Shown: positions 1 through 7,464, counted from the first letter of the stretch. The stretch is DNA of 12,242 nucleotides from Chloroflexota bacterium (GCA_030691665.1 JAUYDU010000020.1:1-12242); one strand, 5' to 3'. A program made the numbers and translations. The notes: generated by a model not told the origin, from the sequence alone.

Positions 1-116
1 CCGCCGAAGGAGACCGGCAAGCCCCTTCCGAAGGCATTATCCTGGCCCAGTTCACATCCCTCCTGAACGTCATCTTGCTCTCTTGCTGGGCCGCACCACG
101 GCCATCATTCTGCACA

Positions 117-132
117 GGGGCTTTTCGGCCCC
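117..132 (+). terminator. Weak candidate hairpin terminator at window edge
   Basis: GGGGC (117-121) and GCCCC (128-132) can form a 5-bp stem around a TTTTCG loop, followed by GTTTCT. It could end a gene lying left of the window on +. Positions 1-182 hold no reading frame I recognise. The stem is short and the U-tract poor, so this is a guess. Confidence 0.22.
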
Positions 133-182
133 GTTTCTAGGGCTCTTGTGAAGCATGACGGCCCTGTTGACCTGCCTCAGGT

Positions 183-359
183 TTATTCTGTCCACCGCGA
201 GAAGCGCTTGTACTGGGTCATCACGTGGGCGCTGGCCAGGTTCACGTAGTGGCGAACCATCTCAAGGGGCGTATGGCGAAGGGTCTGCTGGAGCGTGAAC
301 ACGTCCCCCCCCTGATTGCCCATCGGCCGATTGTGAATGGAGGTGGCACATGAGGTATG
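183..359 (-). pseudogene. Tyrosine recombinase/integrase, C-terminal remnant
   Basis: The minus-strand frame ending at the TAA at 183-185 reads GGDVFTLQQTLRHTPLEMVR followed by HYVNLASAHV. This is the end of a phage-integrase/XerC-type catalytic domain. The second conserved His (codon 273-275) and the nucleophilic Tyr in VRHY (codon 246-248) are both present. Just upstream, HTSCATSIH looks like a damaged HTFAT motif with a few extra residues. The last residues (RFSRWTE) look like the usual RFSPVD ending after a one-base loss. Nothing recombinase-like is visible upstream of about 359: the core-binding domain, the catalytic Arg and the rest of the gene are gone, and the promoter of the ABC operon lies about 115 bp further on. 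It is therefore a dead fragment, left from an integrated element or resolvase gene. Confidence 0.62.
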
Positions 360-475
360 CTGCACAGAACAGCGTTTTGTGCACGTCCGGAGGGCCTCAG
401 TGATATTGTCAGGGTGCGACGGATAACGTCGCGCATGTGGGTATGTACGCTGCCATAAGAGCGCAAATCGGGGAG

Positions 476-505
476 TTGACAAAAGCAACGACAGCACGAT
501 AGAAT
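476..505 (+). promoter_or_regulatory. Sigma70-type promoter of the ABC transport operon
   Basis: A perfect -35 box TTGACA (476-481) is followed after 18 bp by TAGAAT (500-505), which matches the -10 consensus at five of six bases. Transcription would begin near 512, giving a leader of about 90 nt before the GTG start at 604. I see no obvious operator or riboswitch in the leader. It faces the only downstream operon on this strand, which supports the call. Confidence 0.6.
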
Positions 506-603
506 CGGGTGGTGCGGTTGCTCTTTAACTGCGCCGCGCGATGGGGAGCAGAATCACCAACAGGATCTCGTCCACAGCACACTCATACAATAGGAGGCTC
601 GCA

Positions 604-2361
604 GTGCACGTATTTTCGCGGTCCATCCTCAAGGTGCTCCTGTCGGTCCTGGTGGCAGCCCTGGTTCTGGCCGTGGCGTGCGGGCCGGCGGCCACGCCTA
701 CCCCTACGCCTGCGCCAACGCCTATACCTACCGCAACGCCTACCAAGGTGCCCCCGACGCCAACCCCCATTCCGACGCCCACAGCGACGCCTACGCCAAT
801 TGCAACGGCCACGCCCACCGCACCGATGCCTGAGGCCAAGCCCAGGTACGGCGGTATCCTCAAAGTGGTACCACAGGGCGGCATCAAATTCCTAGACCCC
901 CACGCAACAGGTGCCATAGTGACCGGGTACGTTGGGCGTAACGTCTATGAGCAGATGTTCACCCTGAACTCCAAGTACGAGATCCGGCCTCAGCTGGTGG
1001 ACACCTGGCAGACTAGCGCTGATGGCAAGACCTGGACCTTCAAGCTGCGGGCAGGGCTGAAGTTCCATAACGGCGACCCCCTGCGGGTGGAAGATGTAAT
1101 CGCCAGCGTGGTCAGGGAGGCCAGCCTCAACCCTATGACCCGGGGCTTCTTCCGGGATTTCACTGCCGTTCCCGATAACTTCACAGCCGCCTTCCAGAAA
1201 GTAGACGATCTGACCTTCAAGCTTCAACTGACCAAGCCGAGCAGCTACCTCCTTGTCGTCATGGCCCAGCCAGACCCCTACATGGCGTCGGTGATGCCCC
1301 CCAGCATCTACTCCATCAAAGTGGGTGAGCCTGTCAAGGAGGCCATCGGCACCGGGCCGTGGAAGTTTGTGGAATGGGTGCCTGGCAGCCGTCTCGTGCT
1401 GGAGCGGTGGGCCGACTACAAGTCTCGCCCGGAGCCCTCCGATTTCCTGGCCGGTGGGCATACGGTCTATCTGGACCGGCTTGAGGTTGTGGAGATACCC
1501 GACCACGCCTCACGGGTGTCAGCCCTCAAGACAGGGGAAGTCCAATACCTGGACGACTTCAACCTGGCCCTGGGAAAGACTTTGGCGGGGACAGCCGGCA
1601 TAACCGTTCTGAAAGTCCAGGACGGGCACATGGGTGTCTTCAGCTTCAACCACGCCGCGCCTCCTTTCAACAATAAGCTGGCACGTCAGGCGGTGGCCTA
1701 CGGCGCCGGGGTTGAGAGGGTCATGACGACGACGGTGGGCGACCCCTCCTGGTGGAAAGAATGCCCGTTCTTCCTGCACTGTGGCACTGTGTGGTCAGAG
1801 AATGCTATGGGTGCAGGGAAACAGATCCAGACCCTCAAGGGCAATCTCCCGAAGGCCAGGGAGCTAGTCAAGCAGGCGGGGGTTGAGGGAGCTAGGGTCC
1901 GCATCTTCGCCGCCCAGGACATGGTCTGGATGCCTGATGGCGCTCTTGTGATGCGGGAGATTCTAGAGGACATCGGCTTCAAGGCCGAGGTGGTGGCAGT
2001 GGACTGGGCAACCCAAGTAGCTCGGGGGCCCACGGGAGAGGGCTTTGAGGCCAGCATGTCTTTCACAAACTTTGCCAACGGAGTGGACCCCCTGGGCTAC
2101 GACGGTGTGGTGAAGAGCCCCTTTGTCTCCGGTTGGCCGGACCCGGGAGACAAGGCCACCGCCGTGCGAAGGAAGTTCATGGAGGCCACGGATTTCAAAC
2201 AGCAGATAGAGGCGGTCAGGCAACTGGACGAGATCCACTGGGATGAGTTGCCCATTCTGAAGGTGGGTATGTTCTTCCCGCCGAGGGCCTACCGGAACGA
2301 GGTGAAAGGGATCAAGAACTACCTCTTCCCCCTCTTCTTCGACGTCTGGCTAGAACGCTAG
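604..2361 (+). CDS. ABC transporter substrate-binding lipoprotein (family 5, peptide type)
   Basis: This is the extracytoplasmic solute receptor of a dipeptide/oligopeptide-type importer. I chose GTG 604 as the start because AGGAGG (592-597) sits just upstream; the in-frame ATG at 541 has no such site and would add 21 residues before the signal peptide. From GTG, residues 1-25 are a lipoprotein signal (basic start, hydrophobic LLSVLVAALVLAVA) and Cys26 is the lipidation site (AVAC). Residues of about 28-75 are a Thr/Pro-rich linker that holds the domain away from the membrane. The family 5 domain (SBP_bac_5) starts at RYGGILKVV, with the typical DGKTWTFKLRAGLKFHNGDP motif near residue 140. 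The protein ends with a late Tyr/Phe-rich segment, 585 aa in all, normal for the family. The two permeases follow after a 141-bp gap. The substrate cannot be told from sequence; peptides, nickel, opines and glycans are all carried by this family. Confidence 0.93.
   Translation: MHVFSRSILKVLLSVLVAALVLAVACGPAATPTPTPAPTPIPTATPTKVPPTPTPIPTPTATPTPIATATPTAPMPEAKPRYGGILKVVPQGGIKFLDPHATGAIVTGYVGRNVYEQMFTLNSKYEIRPQLVDTWQTSADGKTWTFKLRAGLKFHNGDPLRVEDVIASVVREASLNPMTRGFFRDFTAVPDNFTAAFQKVDDLTFKLQLTKPSSYLLVVMAQPDPYMASVMPPSIYSIKVGEPVKEAIGTGPWKFVEWVPGSRLVLERWADYKSRPEPSDFLAGGHTVYLDRLEVVEIPDHASRVSALKTGEVQYLDDFNLALGKTLAGTAGITVLKVQDGHMGVFSFNHAAPPFNNKLARQAVAYGAGVERVMTTTVGDPSWWKECPFFLHCGTVWSENAMGAGKQIQTLKGNLPKARELVKQAGVEGARVRIFAAQDMVWMPDGALVMREILEDIGFKAEVVAVDWATQVARGPTGEGFEASMSFTNFANGVDPLGYDGVVKSPFVSGWPDPGDKATAVRRKFMEATDFKQQIEAVRQLDEIHWDELPILKVGMFFPPRAYRNEVKGIKNYLFPLFFDVWLER
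694..822 (+). repeat. Low-complexity Thr/Pro-codon repeat (lipoprotein linker)
   Basis: About 130 bp are built from degenerate repeats of ACGCCTACNCC-like units, giving a run of TP, AP, IP and TATP dipeptides directly after the lipidated Cys. Such extended linkers are common in lipoproteins of Chloroflexota (family knowledge). The repeat is prone to length change by slippage and also creates long spurious open frames on both strands. Confidence 0.85.
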
Positions 2362-2383
2362 CCACCCTCAGGGATGCCCCAGC

Positions 2384-2426
2384 GCGGGGGGATGCGCCAA
2401 GGAAGGCCGTTGGCGCGTCCCCCCGC
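2384..2426 (+). promoter_or_regulatory. Strong intercistronic stem-loop between receptor and permease
   Basis: The arms 2384-2400 and 2410-2426 pair over 17 bp: nine pairs (GCGGGGGGA with TCCCCCCGC), one G-U pair, then seven pairs (GCGCCAA with TTGGCGC), around a 9-nt loop. There is no U-tract after it (ACCCAGTAGG follows), so it is not a classical intrinsic terminator. By analogy with hairpins behind other binding-protein genes (malE, for example), it probably protects the upstream mRNA end or dampens readthrough, so that receptor exceeds permease. It could also be a dispersed palindromic repeat. Confidence 0.7.
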
Positions 2427-2502
2427 ACCCAGTAGGCACCGTCGTAGACCCGCGCACAGAAGGCACCCAACGACGGTTTGAGGCAGAGGAGAGCCGAAGG
2501 CG

Positions 2503-3450
2503 ATGCAAGCCTATATCCTCCGGCGTGTGCTGATGAGCCTCCTGGTGATTTTCATGGTGGGCGTAATCACGTTTGCCATCATGCATATTGTGCCAGGAGA
2601 CCCGGTGGCGATGTTGATTGGCGTGGAAGGAGGCTACGACAAAGAAACCGTAGATAGAATGCGCCATACCCTTGGGCTGGACAAGCCCACATATCGGCAG
2701 TTCCTGGACTGGTTTGGAGGCATTTTCTCCGGCAACCTCGGCACTTCCATCTTCACGGGCCACTCGGTGCTGGAGCTTCTGGGACCTCGCCTTGAGCCCA
2801 GCATCTCCCTTGCTATAATGGGCCTGACCCTGGCCGTCATTATCGGGGTGCCGATGGGCATCCTGGCAGCCTGGAACGCCAATACCTGGATAGACCGGGC
2901 GGTAATGGTCTTCGCCGTCCTCGGCTATTCCATTCCCGGTTTCTGGCTGGGCTTCATGTTCATCTGGCTCCTGGCCGTCAAGTTGCCCCTCTTCCCGGTG
3001 ATGGGCTATGTTCCGCTTTCTCAGGGCCTCCTACCTTTCCTAAGAAGTCTTACGCTTCCTGCCGTGACCATCGCAATCGCCTTCATAGCCCTCATCGCAC
3101 GAATGACTCGGTCCAGCATGCTGGAGGTGCTGCGAGAGGACTACATCCGCACGGCCCGGGCCAAGGGGCTGCCGGAGCGGGTGATCATGGTGCGCCACGC
3201 CTTCAGGCCGGCCTCCATCCCTGTGTTGACCATCATAGGCCTGGCGTTCGCTCTAGCGGTGACCGGGGTGGTGGTCACGGAGACGGTCTTCTCCATCCCT
3301 GGGACGGGGCGATTGGTGGTGGATGCCGTCAGCCGGCGGGACTTCCCTGTGATCCAGGGTGTGATGATGCTTGTGGCCACGGCCTACGTGATGGTGAACC
3401 TCGTGGTGGACGTGGTCTACGCGTACCTTGACCCGAGGATTCGGTACTGA
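2503..3450 (+). CDS. ABC transporter permease, DppB/OppB type
   Basis: This is one of two inner-membrane channel subunits of the peptide-type importer. ATG 2503 begins with MQAYILRRVLMSLLVIFMVG, the hallmark N-terminal helix of DppB-like permeases, followed by the conserved TFAIMHIVPGDPV. A purine-rich site (GAGGAGA near 2486) lies upstream. The cytoplasmic EAA loop that docks on the ATPase is at about residues 208-240 (DYIRTARAKGLPE, then HAFRPASIPVL). The C-terminus has VETVFSIPGTGRLVVDAVSRRDFPVIQG, typical of BPD_transp_1 members. Its 315 aa and about six hydrophobic segments are normal for the family. The stop TGA (3448-3450) overlaps the ATG of the next gene, so the two permeases are translationally coupled. 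Confidence 0.95.
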   Translation: MQAYILRRVLMSLLVIFMVGVITFAIMHIVPGDPVAMLIGVEGGYDKETVDRMRHTLGLDKPTYRQFLDWFGGIFSGNLGTSIFTGHSVLELLGPRLEPSISLAIMGLTLAVIIGVPMGILAAWNANTWIDRAVMVFAVLGYSIPGFWLGFMFIWLLAVKLPLFPVMGYVPLSQGLLPFLRSLTLPAVTIAIAFIALIARMTRSSMLEVLREDYIRTARAKGLPERVIMVRHAFRPASIPVLTIIGLAFALAVTGVVVTETVFSIPGTGRLVVDAVSRRDFPVIQGVMMLVATAYVMVNLVVDVVYAYLDPRIRY

Positions 3451-4352
3451 TGGAGAGGCAAAGCACAGACCTCGTCGGGACAGCCGTGGTAAGGCCTCCG
3501 GGGGCCGTCTCCCGGTTCCTGAAGGCGTCGGCGAGGGCCTTTCAGAAGAATCCCAACATGCTGGCCGGGGCGGTCATCCTTGTGGTGATGGCCACAATCG
3601 CCATCTTCGCCCCGCTCATTGCCCATCAGGACCCTGTCAGGCTACACGGTGCCGACCGGTTCCAACCGCCGTCCTCTCGTTATTGGTTCGGTACGGACCA
3701 CGTGGGCCGGGATGTATACGCGCGCACCATCTATGGAAGCCGGATCTCTCTATTGGTCGGGGCTTCGGTGGCTGCCATCGTGGCGTCAGCTGGCACCGTC
3801 ATCGGCCTGATTGCTGGCTACTTTCGCACCGCGGACAGCGTCGTCATGCGTTTCATGGACGGTATCATGGCCTTCCCCACCCTTCTGCTGGCCCTAGCCC
3901 TGATAGCGCTCCTGGGCGGCAGCGTGCAGAACGTCATCATCGTGATTTCGGTGGTGGACACGCCGCGGATGGCGCGTGTAGTCCGTGGGGCTGTGCTGAT
4001 GCTCCGCGACCAGGAGTTCATCACAGCGGCGAGGGCCATCGGCGTTGGTCCGTCCAGGGTCATGGCGCTGCACATCCTGCCCAACGCCCTGGCGCCCATC
4101 ATCGTCCAGGCCACGTTCGTGTTCGCATCCGCAGTGATTGTTGAGGCGTCCCTGAGCTTCCTGGGAGCGGGCACGCCGCCGGAGATCCCCACGTGGGGCA
4201 ACATCATGGGCGTTGGGCGCACCTATATCCAGATAGCGTTATGGATCACCTTCTTCCCGGGGCTGTTCCTCTCTCTCACAGCGCTCGCGATCAACCTGAT
4301 GGGGGACGGGTTGCGCGACGCTCTTGACCCCAGGCTAGCCCGCCGCGCTTGA
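3450..4352 (+). CDS. ABC transporter permease, DppC/OppC type
   Basis: This is the second channel subunit, partner of the permease ending at 3450; start and stop overlap as TGATG. It is 300 aa. A short cytoplasmic N-terminus leads into the OppC_N segment (FQKNPNMLAGAVILVVMATIAIFAPLIA), then the DppC signature FGTDHVGRDVYARTIYGSRISL. The ATPase-docking EAA loop is at about residues 188-220 (EFITAARAIGVGPSRVM, then HILPNALAPIIVQ), and the C-terminus ends SLTALAINLMGDGLRDALDP. All features are intact. The operon stops here: no DppD/DppF ATPase follows, and within about 200 bp the DNA becomes an IS256 remnant. The ATPases are therefore encoded elsewhere, or were lost when mobile DNA arrived. Confidence 0.95.
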   Translation: MERQSTDLVGTAVVRPPGAVSRFLKASARAFQKNPNMLAGAVILVVMATIAIFAPLIAHQDPVRLHGADRFQPPSSRYWFGTDHVGRDVYARTIYGSRISLLVGASVAAIVASAGTVIGLIAGYFRTADSVVMRFMDGIMAFPTLLLALALIALLGGSVQNVIIVISVVDTPRMARVVRGAVLMLRDQEFITAARAIGVGPSRVMALHILPNALAPIIVQATFVFASAVIVEASLSFLGAGTPPEIPTWGNIMGVGRTYIQIALWITFFPGLFLSLTALAINLMGDGLRDALDPRLARRA

Positions 4353-4537
4353 ACGGGCTGGCCATTTGGAAAGTCTGTCGCTGTCATCTACCTGCCCGGG
4401 AGAGCGACTCACGCGACCTCTGCGTCCGAGGTCTTCTCAAGAGTGCTCTGAAAATGCGAAATGCGTCGACTGGTTCAAGGGTTACCCTGTAGTCCAGGCG
4501 TTCCAGCCTACATCTCCCTGCCCCCATTTTCATCTCC

Positions 4538-4555
4538 CGGTGGCGTCGACCACCG
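4538..4555. terminator. Small hairpin at the transposase stop
   Basis: CGGTGG (4538-4543) and CCACCG (4550-4555) form a 6-bp stem around CGTCGA, immediately outside the IS256 transposase stop at 4556. It could end transcription of the transposase or of the ABC operon from the other side, but no U-tract is present on either strand. The rest of 4353-4555 shows no gene; an imperfect stem (TGTAG 4488-4492 with CTACA 4508-4512) is the only other structure seen. Confidence 0.25.
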
Positions 4556-4768
4556 TCATGGCAAAGTTGTGGAAATTCCCTTCCAGCCCTCCGGTCCATC
4601 AGGCTCCGTCCGACGGAGTTGACGCGCCTCCCGCCGCTGCAGGAGTCCGTCTTTGAAGGAGCATCCCGCCAGCACCAGAGCCATCAGGTTCGCTCCCCCG
4701 TTCAGGGCTCGCCAGCGCCCGCTCAGCCGCTGCACGATCTTGAACACCAGGTAGAGGGCGTTGTCCCG

Positions 4769-4784
4769 TCCCGACAGGTCGGGA
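4769..4784 (-). repeat. Palindrome TCCCGA-N4-TCGGGA, copy 1 (loop CAGG)
   Basis: Perfect 6-bp arms surround a 4-base loop inside the IS256 transposase gene. On the coding strand it reads AAT-CCC-GAC-CTG-TCG-GGA, encoding N-PDLSG. It shares the core arms with the copies at 5469 and 5757 but not their outer flanks. Confidence 0.7.
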
Positions 4785-5468
4785 TTGGCTGCATCGGTCC
4801 GGAGCCTCATCCCACCGAAGACGGACTCCAGGGGGTTGGCGGTCCACAGGTGTGTCCAGTGCTCCTTGGGGTAGTGGTAGAAGGTGACGAACTCCTCCCA
4901 GCCCCGAAGCACCGTCTCGGCGGATGAGTGCTGATCAGCGTCACGCAGGTCTGCCACGTAGCGGTCTCGTAGCTCCTCACAGGCCGCCTGGGTGTCCGAG
5001 CGTCATCTCCCGCAGCCGTCTCCGCGCCTCCGGTTGCAGCCGCTTGGGAAGCTTGGCCTGTACGTTGAGGACCCGGTGGTTCCAACACCTCTGATGCCCG
5101 GTGGTGGGAAACACCTGGTCCAGGGCTGCCCACAGCCCCAGGGCGCCATCTCCGATGGCCAGGAGGGGCGCCTGGAGGCCCCGGGAGCGCAGGTCCCGCA
5201 GCGTCCCAGCCCGACTCTCGGTGCTCTCCCTATAGCCGGACTCCATGGCCAAGAACTCCTTCTCTCCATCCTCTCTGGCACCCAGGACGCACAAGAGCGC
5301 CGTCTTCTCCTTCTCCAGCCAGCGCCCAGGTAGATGCCATCAGCCCAGATGTAGGCGTACTGGTGCTCCCACAGAGGCCGCTTGCGCCACGCCTCGTACT
5401 CCTCTCCCCAGCGCTCCTTCGGCCTCACTACCGCGTTGGCCGGCAAGGCCGTGGTCTCCCCCACCAGC

Positions 5469-5490
5469 TCTCCCGATGCATCGGGACTAA
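5469..5490 (-). repeat. Palindromic element, copy 2 (loop TGCA)
   Basis: The plus strand reads TCTCCCGA, then TGCA, then TCGGGACTAA. All 18 non-loop bases match the copy at 5757-5778. In the transposase frame it encodes S-PDASG, between GDF and ELVGETTALP. Relatives, as I recall them, have unrelated residues of about the same number at this place. Confidence 0.8.
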
Positions 5491-5756
5491 AGTCTCCAGT
5501 CGCCAGCCCCTCCAGGTAGAGCCGGGCGAACAGCCGCTGGGTGCTCTGCGAGGCCCTCTCGTAGCGCCGCACTATCTGCGACTGGAACCCCTGGGGCGCT
5601 ACCTCAGAAGGCACCTCCGCCACCCGAGGCACTCGCACCTTCACCGGCCCCAGGCCCACCGTCACCTCCCGGGGCGGATGGTGCCCGTTCCTGTACCCAC
5701 GGAAGGCTTTGCCGCGCTCGTACCGGTGCCGGCCCAGGAAGGTGTCCACTTCTTCA

Positions 5757-5778
5757 TCTCCCGACTCGTCGGGACTAA
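5757..5778 (-). repeat. Palindromic element, copy 3 (loop CTCG)
   Basis: The plus strand reads TCTCCCGA, then CTCG, then TCGGGACTAA, identical to the copy at 5469-5490 outside the loop. In the frame of the downstream transposase segment it encodes S-PDESG just before DEEVDTFLGR. It lies where the frame changes from the TTG-initiated segment, so it may be the cause of that frameshift. Confidence 0.8.
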
Positions 5779-6061
5779 CATCCTCCTGGCGCCTTCCCTG
5801 ACGTAGGCTTCCAGGGCATCATGGACCTCGTTCCTCTCCCCTTGGTTCCCGTCACTCTGGTATGATTCTCCCAAGGCGTATCCCTCCAGTCTCCCCTCTC
5901 GGGGTGTTTATCCCGCATTCCCCGGATGAAGCTAAGTCATGATATCGCAATGCGGAGGCAGCGGCGGGCAATGAGCGTCCTATGGGTTGCAAACGGGAGT
6001 CATTGTGTGCTAGCATCGTCATAGCTAGTTGGACAACACGAAGCCACTACGTTGCGTATTG

Positions 6062-6193
6062 GGGGGGGCTGGCTACGAGTTCATCCTCCTGCAGTTGGCA
6101 ACAATACTTGGCAAGGAGACCGGCCTCGCCGAGGAGGAGTTCCATGCCGTGATGGTAGAAAACCCGCAACGCGCCCTGACAGGGGAATCGTAA
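6062..6193 (+). pseudogene. 3' remnant of a phosphotriesterase-like hydrolase gene
   Basis: The plus frame that ends at TAA 6191-6193 reads GGAGYEFILLQLATIL, then GKETGLAEEEFHAVMVENPQRALTGES. GG-x-GY at the head and the closing VENPxRAL match the C-terminal end of phosphotriesterase-family (PHP-type, metal-dependent) proteins: a late helix after the last barrel strand, then the LVENPRR motif. Nothing upstream continues the gene: a stop (6026-6028) closes the frame, and the IS256 remnant begins at 5874. A run of eight G (6061-6068) at the head may itself hide an indel, since seven would join the frame to TLRI. No catalytic residue lies in this piece, so it is non-functional. Family assignment rests on about 40 residues. 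The flanking 5875-6061 shows no gene, only the leader of the transposase. Confidence 0.5.
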
Positions 6194-6282
6194 CAATCGG
6201 CGACCCTTCGGCCGCGAATCTGGGCATCGCTGCCCTTCGGCCTAACTGGTGAGAGGCAGCCCTGTCCATGGGAGGAGAAGCG

Positions 6283-7359
6283 TTGAGAGTCATCGATCTT
6301 CGCAGCGACACCGTCACCCTCCCCACCCCCGAGATGCGCAAGGCGATGTACGAGGCCGAGTTGGGGGACGACGTCTTTGGCGAGGACCCCACCGTCAACA
6401 GGCTCCAAGAGATGGCGGCGGAGGTCACGGGGAAGGAGGCGGCGCTGCTCGTCAGCAGCGGGACCCAGGGAAACCTGGTCTCCATCCTCGCCCGCTGCCA
6501 TCGCGGCGACGAGATAATCGTGGGATCAGACGCCCACATATTCCTCGGCGAGGTGGGGGGTGCCGCGGCACTGGCCGGCGTCCAGTTGCGCCTCGTGTCC
6601 AATGACGAGCACGGCATGATGGCCCCCCAGGCGGTGCGCGAGGCCATTCGCGGCCCTAACATCCACAACCCTCCCACCACCCTCCTCTGCATCGAGAACA
6701 CGCACAACCGCTGCAGCGGTGCTGTGGTCACCCCTGATCAGATAGCCTCCCTGGCGGCCGTCGTTCACCCGCAGGGCATCTCCATCCACCTGGACGGTGC
6801 CCGCGTCTTCAACGCCGCCGTCTACCTGGAGCTGCCGGTAAAGGAGCTGGTGAAGGACGTGGACGACCTGTCCTTCTGCCTCTCCAAGGGGCTGGCCTGC
6901 CCCGTGGGCTCCCTCATCTGTGGGACGAAGGAGTTCGTGGAGCGGGCGCGCAAGTGGCGGAAGGTGGTGGGCGGCGGGATGCGCCAGGCCGGCATAATCG
7001 CCGCCTGCGGCGTCGTGGCGCTCCAGACAATGGTGCAGCGCCTGGCGGAGGACCACGAGAACGCCCACGTCCTGGCCGAGGGGCTGGCCCATGTGCCCGG
7101 CGTCCACATTAACCCGAGGCGTGTCCAGACCAACATCGTCATATTCACCGTGGACGGCTCACGGGAGGAGTTCGTTGCCCGCTTGGCCGAAGGGGGGGTC
7201 AAAGTGACCACCTCCGGCGATGGGATACGCATGGTGACCCACTACGGGATCATGCGGCAGGACGTAGAGGAGGCTTTGGTCCGGGCGGCGAAGGTGGCGA
7301 GAGGACAAGCAAGCGCCGGGAGTATTGCCAGCCTGAGCCATGGAAAGGGCCGGGCCTGA
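6283..7359 (+). CDS. ltaE: Low-specificity L-threonine aldolase (PLP-dependent)
   Basis: It cleaves L-threonine and L-allo-threonine to glycine and acetaldehyde in the cytosol and may act on other beta-hydroxy amino acids. I place the start at TTG 6283: GGAGGAGAAG (6271-6280) gives ideal spacing and the protein then opens with RVIDLRSDTVTLPT, exactly where family members begin. The in-frame ATG at 6268 lies upstream of that site. In a 358-aa protein, visible fold-type I features are the phosphate-binding SSGTQGNL (about 59-66), the ring-stacking His in SDAHIF (His85), HLDGARVFN with Asp171 that contacts the PLP nitrogen, and SFCLSKGLACPVG with the Schiff-base Lys202. GDDVFGEDPTVNRL near residue 30 is also diagnostic. 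It stands alone, with no clear promoter in 6194-6267. The next plus-strand gene is absent because an IS1634 element follows. Confidence 0.95.
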   Translation: MRVIDLRSDTVTLPTPEMRKAMYEAELGDDVFGEDPTVNRLQEMAAEVTGKEAALLVSSGTQGNLVSILARCHRGDEIIVGSDAHIFLGEVGGAAALAGVQLRLVSNDEHGMMAPQAVREAIRGPNIHNPPTTLLCIENTHNRCSGAVVTPDQIASLAAVVHPQGISIHLDGARVFNAAVYLELPVKELVKDVDDLSFCLSKGLACPVGSLICGTKEFVERARKWRKVVGGGMRQAGIIAACGVVALQTMVQRLAEDHENAHVLAEGLAHVPGVHINPRRVQTNIVIFTVDGSREEFVARLAEGGVKVTTSGDGIRMVTHYGIMRQDVEEALVRAAKVARGQASAGSIASLSHGKGRA

Positions 7360-7464
7360 AAGGGCGCGATTGGGGCGACCAACTGAGGGAATTGCTCGGC
7401 CTCATCATGAAGGCGCCCATTGTGCATGGGGCGACGTTCGCGCTTGACCTAGCAGATGACACCT

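Larger units (their letters stand above)
4556..5874 (-). pseudogene. IS256-family (mutator type) transposase, frameshifted
   Basis: Four minus-strand segments together give one IS256/Transposase_mut protein of about 440 codons, the normal size. The N-terminus starts at TTG 5874 (GGAGGG at 5882-5887 as ribosome site) with EVHDALEAYVREGARRMLV. A frame change near 5770 leads to DTFLGRHRYERGKAFRGYRNGHH. A change near 5323 separates WADGIYLGA from EKEKTALLCVLGAREDGEKEF. A change near 5000 leads to ACEELRDRYVADL. The DDE triad is visible: Asp in WADGIYL, Asp in AIGDGALGLW with CWNHRVLN after it, and Glu in NPLESVFGGMRLRT. The last frame runs to the stop at 4556. No single frame encodes an active enzyme, unless the indels are sequencing errors. 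I could not identify convincing terminal repeats or a target duplication, so the outer limits of the element are unknown. Confidence 0.88.

Noticed and set aside
189..200. The 12-mer TGTCCACCGCGA occurs both here and at 9522-9533, where it spans the IS1634 end and its target duplication
   Set aside because: Here it is explained by recombinase codons (FSRWT, close to the common FSPVD ending), and the surrounding bases do not extend the IS similarity convincingly. Probably coincidence.
541..603. ATG 541 as start of the binding protein
   Set aside because: It has no ribosome site and would put 21 residues before a clean lipoprotein signal; GTG 604 has AGGAGG at good spacing.
4930..4939. Perfect 10-bp palindrome GCTGATCAGC in the IS256 gene
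   Set aside because: It is short, encodes the expected DADQ-type segment, has no second copy, and is readily explained by chance.
4619..5806. Long open frames on the + strand across the IS256 region
   Set aside because: They are mirror images of the GC-rich minus-strand transposase and have no family motifs.
4353..6061. Terminal inverted repeats of the IS256 element
   Set aside because: Only weak resemblances (TTCATC-CCGG near 4525-4540 versus 5918-5930) were found, with no target duplication; not enough to call borders.
6204..6242. Direct repeat CCCTTCGGCC (two copies, 29 bp apart) before the aldolase
   Set aside because: Too short and GC-biased to be meaningful without further copies; no operator logic is visible.
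7360..7464. Protein-like frame after the aldolase (ELLGLIMKAPIVHGATFALDL)
   Set aside because: No start with a ribosome site, no known motif, and no continuation after rejoining the pre-insertion sequence.
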